Below are positions 18,390 to 26,755 of a stretch of 64,000 bases of DNA, one piece after another. A model generated the notes under the pieces. It was not told the DNA's origin, did not search any database, and worked only from the letters and a program-made list of their open reading frames with translations. Positions within the stretch are counted from its first letter, which is position 1. Every line of letters starts with the position of its first letter. The stretch covers positions 123,862 through 187,861 of the forward strand of contig NZ_MRDL01000032.1 in NCBI RefSeq assembly GCF_002008365.1. The letters are read 5' to 3'. The position numbers were made by a program, and so were the translations under genes. Source of the stretch: Rhizobium leguminosarum bv. viciae USDA 2370. GTDB taxonomy: Bacteria; Pseudomonadota; Alphaproteobacteria; Rhizobiales; Rhizobiaceae.

Positions 18390-19628
18390 GTGCAGACGCA
18401 AAAGCTCGATGTCCATGAACAGCCGTCCGACAAGGCGCTGGCCGAAGCGGCCATTTCGCGCCTGCGCCAGCTGAGCATGAAACTCGCCATGGCCGAAATC
18501 GACATCGAAGTCTTCGATACGATGCAGCCGCTGGAGGATGAGTGGCGGGCGCTGGAGCGCGACAATCTCCAGTCCCTGCATCAGAGCTACGACTGGTGCA
18601 CTGCCTGGGTGAGCGCCTTCCAGCGGCCGCTTGCAATCCTCAAAGGCACCCATGCCGACCAGACGGCTTTCATTCTGCCGGTCGAAATCGTCAAGTCCCG
18701 GGGGCTCGCGGTCGCGAAGTTCATCGCAGCCGATCACAGCAACATCAATACCGGCCTGTTCTCCGAGAGTTTTGCAGAAAGCGGCGGAACCATCGACGCC
18801 GGCAAATTCGCCGGCCAGCTTCAGCAGGCACTCAAGGGCCGGGCCGATCTGCTGCTGCTGCAGAACATTCCGCTGGAATGGCGCGGGCGACAGACCCCGC
18901 TCACGGGGCTGCCGATCGTGCAGAACCAGAACCATGCCTACCAGCTGCCGTTCTTTCCCACGTTCGAGGAAACGCTGAAGCAGCTCAACGCCAAGAACCG
19001 GCGCAAGAAATTCCGCGTTCAATCGAAACGTCTCGAGGCGGCCGGCGGCTTCGAATACCTCATTCCCGGGACATCGGAAGAACAGCACCGCCTGCTCGAT
19101 ATCTTCTTCTGCCTGAAGAGCGCCCGCTTCGCCAACCTCGGCCTGCCCGACGTCTTCGCCGACAGGGAAACGCAGGCCTTCCTGCACGGCCTGCTCGACA
19201 AGCTGGATGACAGCAAGCAGTATTTCGGGCTGCAGATGCATGTACTCCGGCTCAAGGACGGGCATGAGGGTAAGATCGCAGCGATTTCAGGTATTTCGCG
19301 CAAGGGCGACCACATCATCTGCCAGTTCGGCGCGATCGATGAAGAACTCGTGCCGGATACGAGCCCCGGCGAATTCCTCTATTGGCAGACCATTTCGGGA
19401 CTGCATGGCAAGGGTGTCGCGCTGTTTGATTTCGGCCTCGGCGACCAGACCTACAAGCGCTCCTGGGCGCCGGTCGAGACCCCACACTACGACGTGGTGC
19501 TGCCGGTCTCGCCGTTCGGTGTGATCGCCGGCGCCGCGCACCGGATCGTCACCCGCGGCAAGGCGCATATCAAGGCGCGCCCGAAGCTCTATAAATTCAC
19601 CCAGGGCATCCGGGCACGGATCGGTTGA
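18390..19628 (+). CDS. CelD/BcsL-type GNAT acetyltransferase-like protein
   Basis: 412 residues. The C-terminal half carries a BioF2-like/Acetyltransf_6 GNAT fold: LNAKNRRKKFRVQSKRLEAA, a domain reading KIAAISGISRKGDHIICQFG, and LFDFGLGDQTYKRSWAP, as in CelD/BcsL proteins of polysaccharide loci. Such proteins are thought to acylate sugars or lipids in exopolysaccharide or cellulose assembly. The start at 18390 follows GACCGGAGAAAACC. It begins the polysaccharide cluster and is convergent with the ExoP-like gene, whose 3' end is 6 bp away. Substrate unknown. Confidence 0.82.
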   Translation: MQTQKLDVHEQPSDKALAEAAISRLRQLSMKLAMAEIDIEVFDTMQPLEDEWRALERDNLQSLHQSYDWCTAWVSAFQRPLAILKGTHADQTAFILPVEIVKSRGLAVAKFIAADHSNINTGLFSESFAESGGTIDAGKFAGQLQQALKGRADLLLLQNIPLEWRGRQTPLTGLPIVQNQNHAYQLPFFPTFEETLKQLNAKNRRKKFRVQSKRLEAAGGFEYLIPGTSEEQHRLLDIFFCLKSARFANLGLPDVFADRETQAFLHGLLDKLDDSKQYFGLQMHVLRLKDGHEGKIAAISGISRKGDHIICQFGAIDEELVPDTSPGEFLYWQTISGLHGKGVALFDFGLGDQTYKRSWAPVETPHYDVVLPVSPFGVIAGAAHRIVTRGKAHIKARPKLYKFTQGIRARIG

Positions 19629-19634
19629 TCCCGT

Positions 19635-21803
19635 TCATGCCGCCCGGCCGAGCGTCTGCTCGGCCCCTTCGCCGCCTGACATCAGCACGACGCGCTCATA
19701 GCCTGCGGCCTGGAATTCCGTCATCAGTGCAACGAAAATGGTCTCCTCGACCTCAGGCAGCGAGAGGATGATCTCGACGTCCCGGCTGCGCGTCAGCCGC
19801 GAGACGCCAGCGACATCGGCCGAACCGCATTCGACCACCACGAGATCGTAGGCGGCGGCGAGCGCATCGAGAAGCAACGACAGCCGGTCGACACCGCGCA
19901 TGGCGCGGCGCACGTCGCTCTGGCCCTGAGGGATGAGATGGCCATCGGAAAGGCGGTCGCCGTGGATCGTATCGCCGAAGGCGGCCTCACCGCAAAGCAG
20001 ATCGGTGACGCCGAGGGCGGCCTGGTCCTCGGCCATCAGTTCTGTGGGGTAGCCGGAACCGGTCATGTCGATCAGGATGACGCGGCGGCCGGCGTCGGCG
20101 AGCATGCGGGTTAGCGAAACCGTCGCCGCCGAGCCATTGTCACCAGTCGGAGATATGGCGATTGCCAGCGGCGCGCGGCTGCCAGTCAGATAGTCTGCAA
20201 CTGAGGCGACGGAGAATTCATTCTCATCCTCTGGCGCCTCCTCGGCAGCCTCCGCGTCCTCGGTCGCATACTCTTCGTCCGCGACAACGGCGAGCATGCT
20301 CGGCTGAACGGGTTTTCTGGCGGGAGTGGCAATCGGAGCAGCCTGCGGCACATGCTTCTCCTCGACGACCGCTTCTGCCTCGATTGCCTCCGGGGTCACA
20401 TCTGCTGGGCGGAGCGCCCGGCCGCTGAAGAGTTCGGCCAGCATAACGACGATGGCGCTCATGATCAGCGTCGCGACAGCAGCGACGACAACGATCGGCA
20501 CCACCTTGGGGAAATAGGGATCGACCGGCTCAACAGCCCTGGAAACGATCCGCGCATCCGCAGGGCTCGAATTGCTGTCGGCACGGGAGGCGGCCTCGCG
20601 GTAGCGCACCAGATAGGTTTCGAGCAACTGACGCTGGGCGTTTGCCTCACGCTCCAGCGCATTGAGACCGACCTCGTCCTCACCGGCGCGCGCGCTCGTG
20701 GCCTGCACCGTCTCCGACTGTCGCTCGAGTTCGCTCGCCCTCAAATCCGCGACCTTGGACTCGTTCTCGATGCTTGCCAGGATCTTCTGCGTCTCCTGGC
20801 GGATCTGGGTGCGGATATCCGAGAGCTGAGCACGCAGGCTTTTCAGCCGTGGATGATTGTTGAGAAGGCTGGTCTGCAGATCGGAGATCTGCGATTGCAG
20901 GCCGGATTCCGTCCCCTTCAGCCGCTGGATCGCCTGTGAGGACATGATGTCGGGCAGCGTATCGAAGGCCTCGCCCGAAGACAGTGCGTTTCGCACCGCC
21001 TGCGCCCTCGCCTCAGCATTGGCCTTGTCGCCCCGCACGCGGGTCAGCTCGGCGGAGATATCGTTCAATTGCTGGGCCGGAAAAGTGGTCGTGCCGTTCG
21101 TCTGCAACAGCCCGTGCGACGTGCGGTATTCGGCGACCTTCTTCTCGGCTTCGCTGACCTTCCGGCGCAGGCCTTCGATCTCCGGCTCCAGCCAGCGGGT
21201 CGCCTCGGAATTGGAATCGAGCTTGGCGCCGCTCTGGGTCGAAAGGTAGACATTCGCCATGGCGTTCGGAATGGCGGCGGCGAGCTTCGGATCCTTGGAG
21301 GTGAAATTGATGCCGATGACGCGTGAACCCGGCACCTGATAGACCTGCAGGCGCTCGACGAAGGCGTCGATGACGCGCTCTTCAGGCGGATTTTCCAGCG
21401 GGTTCTTCTTCAGGTGCAGCTTCACCAGGATACTGCTCATGGCCGAGCCGCTGGCGGCATCGTCAAATTCCGGCAGGTTATAGAGCTTCAGGTCGTTGAT
21501 GACCCTCTTGAGGAGATCGGCCGATTGCAGAAGCTGCACCTGGCTGGCGATGTTCAGTTCATCCATCAGCGGACCGGCGCTGGCGTCATTGATCTGCTGC
21601 GTGCTGGCGAAGGCCGGCGCTCGGGGTTCGATGAGGATGCGTGTTTCGCTGCGATATTGCGGCGACATGATTTTGGCGCCGGCAAAGGCGACACCCGCCC
21701 CCAGGAGGGTGATTGTCAAAATCCGCAGACGGCGCGCCCAGACCGCACGGACCAACTGGCCGAGGTCGATGTCCACATCCTGATCACGAGCTACGCCGGA
21801 CAT
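19635..21803 (-). CDS. Polysaccharide co-polymerase (Wzc/ExoP-like) with degenerate kinase domain
   Basis: 722 residues. A Wzz-type N-terminal part starts after DIDLGQLVRAVWARRLRILT (membrane helix about 28-45). A long periplasmic coiled-coil region with the GNVR-type end (LLETYLVRYREAASRADS, about 393-410) leads to a second helix about 433-457 after PYFPKVVPI. An acidic linker precedes a C-terminal BY-kinase-like fold. Its Walker A equivalent reads SPTGDNGSAAT (551-561) with no lysine, and Walker A' reads ILIDMTG (577-583), so ATP hydrolysis and tyrosine kinase activity are doubtful. It controls chain length and export together with the divergent Wza-like protein. The start at 21803 fits the cytosolic N-terminus. 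Confidence 0.88.
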   Translation of the reverse strand: MSGVARDQDVDIDLGQLVRAVWARRLRILTITLLGAGVAFAGAKIMSPQYRSETRILIEPRAPAFASTQQINDASAGPLMDELNIASQVQLLQSADLLKRVINDLKLYNLPEFDDAASGSAMSSILVKLHLKKNPLENPPEERVIDAFVERLQVYQVPGSRVIGINFTSKDPKLAAAIPNAMANVYLSTQSGAKLDSNSEATRWLEPEIEGLRRKVSEAEKKVAEYRTSHGLLQTNGTTTFPAQQLNDISAELTRVRGDKANAEARAQAVRNALSSGEAFDTLPDIMSSQAIQRLKGTESGLQSQISDLQTSLLNNHPRLKSLRAQLSDIRTQIRQETQKILASIENESKVADLRASELERQSETVQATSARAGEDEVGLNALEREANAQRQLLETYLVRYREAASRADSNSSPADARIVSRAVEPVDPYFPKVVPIVVVAAVATLIMSAIVVMLAELFSGRALRPADVTPEAIEAEAVVEEKHVPQAAPIATPARKPVQPSMLAVVADEEYATEDAEAAEEAPEDENEFSVASVADYLTGSRAPLAIAISPTGDNGSAATVSLTRMLADAGRRVILIDMTGSGYPTELMAEDQAALGVTDLLCGEAAFGDTIHGDRLSDGHLIPQGQSDVRRAMRGVDRLSLLLDALAAAYDLVVVECGSADVAGVSRLTRSRDVEIILSLPEVEETIFVALMTEFQAAGYERVVLMSGGEGAEQTLGRAA

Positions 21804-21993
21804 GCTCTTACTCCACAACAAAGGTGCCGTAAGCGTAAACGACCATGGTAACTCAACGGTTAATGGCGATCTCGCCGAGAAATGAGCGATGATCGATGAA
21901 GGAAACCAGGAAATTGCAAGCACCCTTTACCGGGCATTAACCCTAACGGATCGATAACGACTGCACCGAGTTCATTTTTGTGAGCACAAGCGG

Positions 21994-22569
21994 ATGTCTG
22001 TCGTCCAGCCCAAGATCCTTTTGGCCCTGAGCCTTGCAGCCATGATGGCGGCATTGGGCGGCTGCACGACGTACAAGCCGGCACCGAAGGCCTTCAACGA
22101 GGCGACTATTCAGCCTTATACGCTGGACAGCGGCGATCGACTGCGCATCACCGTCTTCGACCAGCAGAGCCTTACCAACACCTATACGGTGGATCAGGCC
22201 GGCTATGTCGCCTTCCCGCTCATCGGCCAGGTCCCTGCCCGCGGCCGAACCCTGCAGCAACTCTCGGGACAGATAGCCCAGAAACTGCAGCAGGGCTATC
22301 TTCGCGATCCCGACGTCACCATCGATGTCGATCGCTATCGTTCGGTCTTCATCATGGGTGAAGTCGGCCAGCCCGGCCAGTATGCCTATGTTCCCGGCAT
22401 GACAGTGCAGAATGCCATCGCGGTTGCCGGCGGCTTCACCAGCCGCGCCAACCAGCGCATGGTCGATGTCACGCGCAAGATCAATGGACAGGTGCTGACC
22501 GGCCGCATCAATATATCAGGGCCGATCATCGCAGGTGACACGATCTACGTTCGCGAACGGCTTTTCTGA
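21994..22569 (+). CDS. Polysaccharide export lipoprotein (Wza/SLBB type)
   Basis: 191 residues. A lipoprotein signal peptide ends in LGGC (Cys near 26). The Poly_export domain follows (YTLDSGDRLRITVFDQQSLT, DQAGYVAFPLIGQVPARGRT) and one SLBB domain (VFIMGEVGQPGQYAYVPGMT, QNAIAVAGGFTSRAN). It is short compared with E. coli Wza (about 380), as in the small alphaproteobacterial type. It forms or gates the outer-membrane export channel. It is divergent from the ExoP-like gene (190 bp between starts) and four bases upstream of the glycosyltransferase. Confidence 0.9.
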   Translation: MSVVQPKILLALSLAAMMAALGGCTTYKPAPKAFNEATIQPYTLDSGDRLRITVFDQQSLTNTYTVDQAGYVAFPLIGQVPARGRTLQQLSGQIAQKLQQGYLRDPDVTIDVDRYRSVFIMGEVGQPGQYAYVPGMTVQNAIAVAGGFTSRANQRMVDVTRKINGQVLTGRINISGPIIAGDTIYVRERLF

Positions 22570-22572
22570 GCG

Positions 22573-23742
22573 ATGGAAAAACAGCAGCCGCTCCGCATCC
22601 TTCATTGCTTCAGGTCACCGGTCGGCGGAATTTTCCGCCATGTCCGCGATCTCGTCGAGGAGCACAGCAAGGCCGGCCATGAAATCGGCATCCTCTGCGA
22701 CAGCTCGACCGGCGGCGAGTACGAGGACAGCCTGTTCGATGATATCCGTCCCTATCTCTCGCTCGGCCTGACACGCGTGCCAATCCGGCGTTCGATCAGC
22801 CCGTCCGACATTGCGACGATGTGGGACACATACAAGAAAATCAAAAGTTTGCGGCCGGATGTGCTGCACGGACACGGCGCCAAGGGCGGCGTGCTCGCGC
22901 GACTTGCCGGCTCAGCGTTGCGGGTGAACAGGTATCGCGTAGCCCGCCTCTATACCGCGCATGGCGGAAGCCTGCATTATTCGCGCTCCTCCCTCGGAGG
23001 ACAGTTCGTCCTCAAGATGGAGCGCCTGCAGGAATATTTCACCGATGCGCTGGTCTTCATCTGCGAATATGAGCGCGATACCTACGCGCGCAAGGTCGGG
23101 CGGCCGCGGACGAAGACGAGACTGATCTACAACGGCATCGGCGAGCGCGATTTCGAGCCGATCCCGACCCGCTCGGATGCCGTGCATTTCATCTATGTGG
23201 GAATGCTGCGGGACCTCAAGGGTCCCGATCTGTTTGTCGATGCCTTCGCCAAAACGGAACGGCTGCTCGGCAGGCCACTGTCGGCGCTGATGATCGGCGA
23301 CGGGCCGGATCGCGACCGCTACCGCGAAATGATGGTCGAACGCGGCCTTGGCAAACGCATCGGCATGCTGCCGGCAATGCGGGTCCACGAAGCCTTCTCC
23401 ATGGCGCAGAACCTCGTCGTTCCCTCGCGCGCCGAAGCCATGCCCTACATCGTGCTCGAGGGGCTCGGCGCCGGCAAGACGATCATCGCAAGCCGTGTCG
23501 GCGGCATTCCCGAGGTGCTTGGCGCCGACAGCGCAGCCCTGGTGGAGCCCGGTAATTCCGACGATCTCGCCCGCGTCATGGCGGAAACGCTGAGCACGCC
23601 CGATTGGCACACCAGGACGATGCCGAAGCCCGAGGCGGTGAAGGCGGTGTTTTCATCCGCCGTCATGGCACGCGATGTCCTGAAATTGTATCATGAGCTT
23701 GTCAACCCGGCTGCCAGCCAAGCAATGCCCGTCGCCTCGTAA
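22573..23742 (+). CDS. Glycosyltransferase family 4 protein
   Basis: 389 residues in the GT-B fold. The N-terminal domain opens with RILHCFRSPVGGIFRHVRDL and the acceptor loop HGHGAKGGVLARLAG. The C-terminal domain has FIYVGMLRDLKGPDLFVDAF and the GT4 donor-binding motif PSRAEAMPYIVLEGLGAGKT, with the Glu pair expected for a retaining enzyme. It adds a sugar during repeat-unit assembly on the cytosolic face; donor and linkage are unknown. It starts three bases after the Wza-like stop, so the two are co-translated. Confidence 0.9.
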   Translation: MEKQQPLRILHCFRSPVGGIFRHVRDLVEEHSKAGHEIGILCDSSTGGEYEDSLFDDIRPYLSLGLTRVPIRRSISPSDIATMWDTYKKIKSLRPDVLHGHGAKGGVLARLAGSALRVNRYRVARLYTAHGGSLHYSRSSLGGQFVLKMERLQEYFTDALVFICEYERDTYARKVGRPRTKTRLIYNGIGERDFEPIPTRSDAVHFIYVGMLRDLKGPDLFVDAFAKTERLLGRPLSALMIGDGPDRDRYREMMVERGLGKRIGMLPAMRVHEAFSMAQNLVVPSRAEAMPYIVLEGLGAGKTIIASRVGGIPEVLGADSAALVEPGNSDDLARVMAETLSTPDWHTRTMPKPEAVKAVFSSAVMARDVLKLYHELVNPAASQAMPVAS

Positions 23743-23791
23743 ATATTTCTTAGGGGCTTTCTGGTACTTCGCTTGCTGACAACGAGCGACG

Positions 23792-25378
23792 ATGCCCCAT
23801 GAACAAGCTGGCCCCATGAACAAGCTGGAAAAAGGCGATCAATTCGACGTCGAAGCGCTGCGCAAGCAGGTCTCCGACATCGAAGTGCGCGGCGACACGG
23901 GTGAGGAGAAGCCTTCCGACCCGACCGAAATCAACCCCTATGCCCGGCAGATTGCCGAACAGTTCCGCGACGGAACCAATTCGCCTGCCATCATCATCGG
24001 GCAATTGCGGCTGCTGGAATTCCTGGCGCTCTTCGCGATCGCCCTGATCGTCCACTATTTCTGGCCCGGCGACGGCAGCGATTCCCTGCTGATGCGGACC
24101 GGCATGGCGGCGATCGCTTCGGCCTTGACCGTCATCAGCCTGCAGCTGGCCGACACCTACACCATTCCCGCGCTTCGGGCGAAGCTGCGGCTGATGCCGC
24201 GCATCGTCGCCTCGTGGACATTCGCGCTTTTCCTCACAGTCGGGCTGTTCGCGCTCTTTCGCGGCACCACATGGGCGATGGTCGACGCCTATATTCCATG
24301 GTTCGCCGCAGGCGCGCTCTTCCTTGCGGCCGAGCGTTTCCTCGTCGCCTACGGCATCCGCAACTGGGCGCGCAACGGCCTCATGGAACGCCGCGCCGTC
24401 ATCGTCGGCGGCGGCGAGCCGGCCAAGGCCCTGATCCGCGTCCTCGAACAACAGGCCGACAACGACATCCGCATCTGCGGCATCTTCGACGACCGCGGCG
24501 AGAAGCGCTCGCCGATCATGGTCGCCGGTTATCCGAAACTCGGCACCGTGGCCGAACTCGTCGAATTCGTACGGCTGACGCGCATCGACATGCTGATCAT
24601 CGCCCTGCCCCTGTCGGCCGAGGCCCGTATTTACGACCTTTTGAAGAAGCTCTGGGTTCTGCCGGTCGATATCCGCCTTGCCGCGCATGCCAACCGGCTG
24701 CGCTTCCGGCCGCGCGCCTATTCGCATGTCGGCTCGGTGCCGATGCTCGATATTTTCAAGAAGCCGATCCGCGACTGGGATTCCGTCGCCAAGCGCGGTT
24801 TCGACATCTTCTTCGCGCTCGTCGCGCTTGCGCTTCTCTGGCCGATCATGGTCGCGACCGCGATCGCCATCAAGGCGACATCGGAAGGCCCGGTCTTCTT
24901 CATGCAGAAGCGCCACGGCTTCAACAATGAAATCATCAACGTCTTCAAGTTCCGCTCGATGTACACCAACATGGCCGATCCCACGGGCAAGGCCGCGGTG
25001 ACCAAGGGCGATCCGCGCGTCACCCGCGTCGGCCGCTTCATCCGCAAGACCTCGATCGATGAACTGCCGCAGCTCTTCAACGTGCTGAGAGGCGATCTCT
25101 CGCTGATCGGCCCACGCCCGCATGCCGTTCTCGCCCAGGCGCGCGACCGCGCCTTTGGCGACGTCGTCGAGGGTTATTTCGCCCGCCACCGCGTCAAGCC
25201 CGGCGTCACCGGCTGGGCACAGATCAACGGCTGGCGCGGCGAAGTGGACAATGACGAGAAGATCAAGTTCCGCACCGCTTACGACCTCTATTACATCGAG
25301 AACTGGTCGCTCTGGTTCGATCTCAAGATCCTGTTCCTGACGCCGATCCGACTGCTCAACACGGAAAACGCCTATTGA
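23792..25378 (+). CDS. Undecaprenyl-phosphate sugar phosphotransferase (WcaJ/ExoY type)
   Basis: About 528 residues (520 from the second ATG). Several membrane helices (about 60-190) lead to a CoA_binding_3 Rossmann part (RRAVIVGGGEPAKALIRVLE) and then a bacterial sugar transferase domain: KRGFDIFFALVALALLWPIM, FFMQKRHGFNNE, FKFRSMY, RKTSIDELPQLFNVLRGDLS, LIGPRPHA and RVKPGVTGWAQINGWRGE. It starts repeat-unit synthesis by moving hexose-1-phosphate (commonly glucose) to undecaprenyl phosphate. Starts at 23792 and 23816 are both possible within a tandem duplication. Its natural end ...TENAY plus stop is supplied by the left attachment site of the integrated element. Confidence 0.92.
   Translation: MPHEQAGPMNKLEKGDQFDVEALRKQVSDIEVRGDTGEEKPSDPTEINPYARQIAEQFRDGTNSPAIIIGQLRLLEFLALFAIALIVHYFWPGDGSDSLLMRTGMAAIASALTVISLQLADTYTIPALRAKLRLMPRIVASWTFALFLTVGLFALFRGTTWAMVDAYIPWFAAGALFLAAERFLVAYGIRNWARNGLMERRAVIVGGGEPAKALIRVLEQQADNDIRICGIFDDRGEKRSPIMVAGYPKLGTVAELVEFVRLTRIDMLIIALPLSAEARIYDLLKKLWVLPVDIRLAAHANRLRFRPRAYSHVGSVPMLDIFKKPIRDWDSVAKRGFDIFFALVALALLWPIMVATAIAIKATSEGPVFFMQKRHGFNNEIINVFKFRSMYTNMADPTGKAAVTKGDPRVTRVGRFIRKTSIDELPQLFNVLRGDLSLIGPRPHAVLAQARDRAFGDVVEGYFARHRVKPGVTGWAQINGWRGEVDNDEKIKFRTAYDLYYIENWSLWFDLKILFLTPIRLLNTENAY
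23794..23827 (+). repeat. Perfect 17-bp tandem duplication over the start codon
   Basis: GCCCCATGAACAAGCTG occurs twice head to tail (23794-23810 and 23811-23827). Because 17 is not a multiple of three, the first copy opens a six-codon frame (ATG at 23799) whose TGA overlaps the ATG at 23816 as ATGA. A longer in-frame start is created at 23792. Confidence 0.9.
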
Positions 25379-25384
25379 GCGCGA
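25368..25384. repeat. Left attachment site (attL) core
   Basis: ACGCCTATTGAGCGCGA, identical to 35912-35928. It contains the last two codons and TGA stop (25376-25378) of the sugar transferase, so the host gene stays intact. The bases just outside (left A, right A) differ from those at the right copy, which limits the core to 17 bp. Confidence 0.88.
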
Positions 25385-25429
25385 ATGTCAACGGAACATT
25401 CTTGTATGTTTTCAGCCGCTTAGACATTG

Positions 25430-25501
25430 GTGTCCAAGGGCAGTGTCCAAATTGCGTAGGTGAGTGTCCGTGAGCAATCGCCAACGTCCGTAGACGGACA
25501 C
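25430..25501. promoter_or_regulatory. GTGTCC repeats beside attL (possible integrase arm sites)
   Basis: GTGTCC occurs at 25430, 25443 and 25464, with the inverse GGACAC at 25496. The outer pair extends to TTGGTGTCC / GGACACCAA, and GTCCG/CGGAC forms a small palindrome at 25485-25499. Clusters like this next to a core site commonly bind integrase arms or Xis, but that is inference. The 175 bases between attL and the first gene hold nothing else. Confidence 0.4.
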
Positions 25502-25559
25502 CAAGATAACTCTTAGGATTGCGCCCTATCCAAACGTCAATTCAAAGGGGAAATCTTCA

Positions 25560-25757
25560 ATGGGCGATTCAAACGCAGATATTATTGAGCGAGTTGGCAA
25601 GGCCATGCAAGCTGCAACAGCCGCGTATTTTGCCGCTGAGACGCAGACGGGCGGTCCAGTTGGCTATATGCAGTTCGGCAAGCCCGAAAGGGTTTCGGTG
25701 ACCATTCACATTGAAGGAGCGTCTATCACCCTGGAGATGCCGGTAAAACGCGGTTAG
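25560..25757 (+). CDS. Small protein of unknown function (element gene)
   Basis: 65 residues, acidic N-terminal half and a beta-rich end (RVSVTIHIEGASITLEMPVK). AGGGGAAA lies seven bases before the ATG, which supports translation. I recognise no family. It is the first gene inside the left end of the element, transcribed toward the cargo pair. Confidence 0.5.
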   Translation: MGDSNADIIERVGKAMQAATAAYFAAETQTGGPVGYMQFGKPERVSVTIHIEGASITLEMPVKRG

Positions 25758-25976
25758 CAGGGCTAGGTCCGTTAGCTCGCATTTGATGATCACGGAACAA
25801 GACTGAAGTTACCTTCTGAGGTAATCCATGAAGTGATTTCCCGTCACTTAGGATTTCGGCATCAAAGGCGAGTAAGCGCGGCAGCTGTGTGAGGCTGATT
25901 ATTTTAAGTTGCACGCTCTCGTCTTGTTCGTCGTTCATTGCTATGACAGTCGCGTTACGCAACTGCAGGGAGCAGC

Positions 25977-26516
25977 ATGTTTAAGTTAGCGCGAATAGAT
26001 TTGGCAGGGTTCAAAGATCTGCTTACACAGTGGGAACCACACTTTGACGGCGATTCCGGTCTCTTGTATGATCACTGCCGTCCGTTTCTCGATCATGCTG
26101 AACGCATCTGCGGGGAAAAGCCACAAGACCCGACGTATGGCATATGGGCGCTCATCGATGAGAATGGTGGCAAAAAAACCTATGAAGGTTTTACCCATAT
26201 CAACCACAAACTTCCTCGAACTCCACACGCGGAAGTCCGCCTAGTTTGGAATGCGCTTCATCCCCGATATGAAAATGAATTAAAACCGGAAACATTAGCG
26301 CAATTTACCGTTTCTTATATCGTTGGAGCGATAAAGCTTGCAAAAGGCGATCTTTTAGCGCAATCAGTTCGCATCTATCTTGGAAATGCAACTGATAGAA
26401 GCTACGCGCAAGGAATTGTCGCTTCAATGAAAAGCGAAATGAATGGGACGTCTCCCATTGAATTTGCTGGAAACTGGTTACATATTGTTGACGTGACCAA
26501 GATCGACGTATCCTAA
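25977..26516 (+). CDS. Uncharacterised 179-residue cargo protein
   Basis: Soluble-looking protein beginning MFKLARIDLAGFKDLLTQWE, with repeated aromatic residues and motifs such as YGIWALIDE, HAEVRLVWNALHPRYE and QSVRIYLGN. I do not recognise the family. It is clearly AT-richer than the flanking chromosome. Its stop overlaps the start of a 48-residue frame (TAATG), and a terminator follows, so the two form a closed transcription unit. The position near an element end, apart from replication and packaging genes, is where satellites carry accessory genes such as anti-phage functions; that role is only a guess. Confidence 0.65.
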   Translation: MFKLARIDLAGFKDLLTQWEPHFDGDSGLLYDHCRPFLDHAERICGEKPQDPTYGIWALIDENGGKKTYEGFTHINHKLPRTPHAEVRLVWNALHPRYENELKPETLAQFTVSYIVGAIKLAKGDLLAQSVRIYLGNATDRSYAQGIVASMKSEMNGTSPIEFAGNWLHIVDVTKIDVS

Positions 26517-26662
26517 TGGAGATCGAAATGTTTGTCGCCGCTCTGAAGAAATCTTGCTTAAATTCAGCGAAAAGCTTAGGCACCGATATCAAGAAAATTT
26601 CGTGGCTTATGAGCAATCAATCGCGAATTGAGTATACGGACGATCAATCGAAGGCTGCGTGA
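26516..26662 (+). CDS. 48-residue protein translationally coupled to the cargo gene
   Basis: ATG at 26516 overlaps the preceding stop (TAATG). The product starts MEIEMFVAALKKSCLNSAKS and ends EYTDDQSKAA; amphipathic, no membrane helix, no recognised family. A terminator begins 23 bp after the stop. The tight overlap makes it likely to be real and to act with the 179-residue protein. Confidence 0.5.
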   Translation: MEIEMFVAALKKSCLNSAKSLGTDIKKISWLMSNQSRIEYTDDQSKAA

Positions 26663-26685
26663 GTCGCCTTTAATATGCGCCATTA

Positions 26686-26713
26686 GCCGCCGCGAGGCGG
26701 CTTTTGTGTTTTT
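26686..26713 (+). terminator. Terminator of the cargo unit
   Basis: GCCGCC, GCGA tetraloop, GGCGGC (perfect 6-bp stem) followed by TTTTGTGTTTTT; 23 bp after the 48-residue gene. Confidence 0.8.
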
Positions 26714-26755
26714 AGGTAGCGCTTTAATCGTAGATGTTTTGTAGCGTCGTATTCA

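Noticed and set aside
23750..25189. Open frame of 479 codons on the minus strand
   Set aside because: Antisense of the sugar transferase; low-complexity Arg/Asp/Gly composition.
25726..25962. Possible 70-78 residue gene on the minus strand near attL (NDEQDESVQLKIISLTQLPR...)
   Set aside because: Reads almost like protein but lacks a ribosome site, overlaps the 65-residue gene and has no family; left out as unproved.
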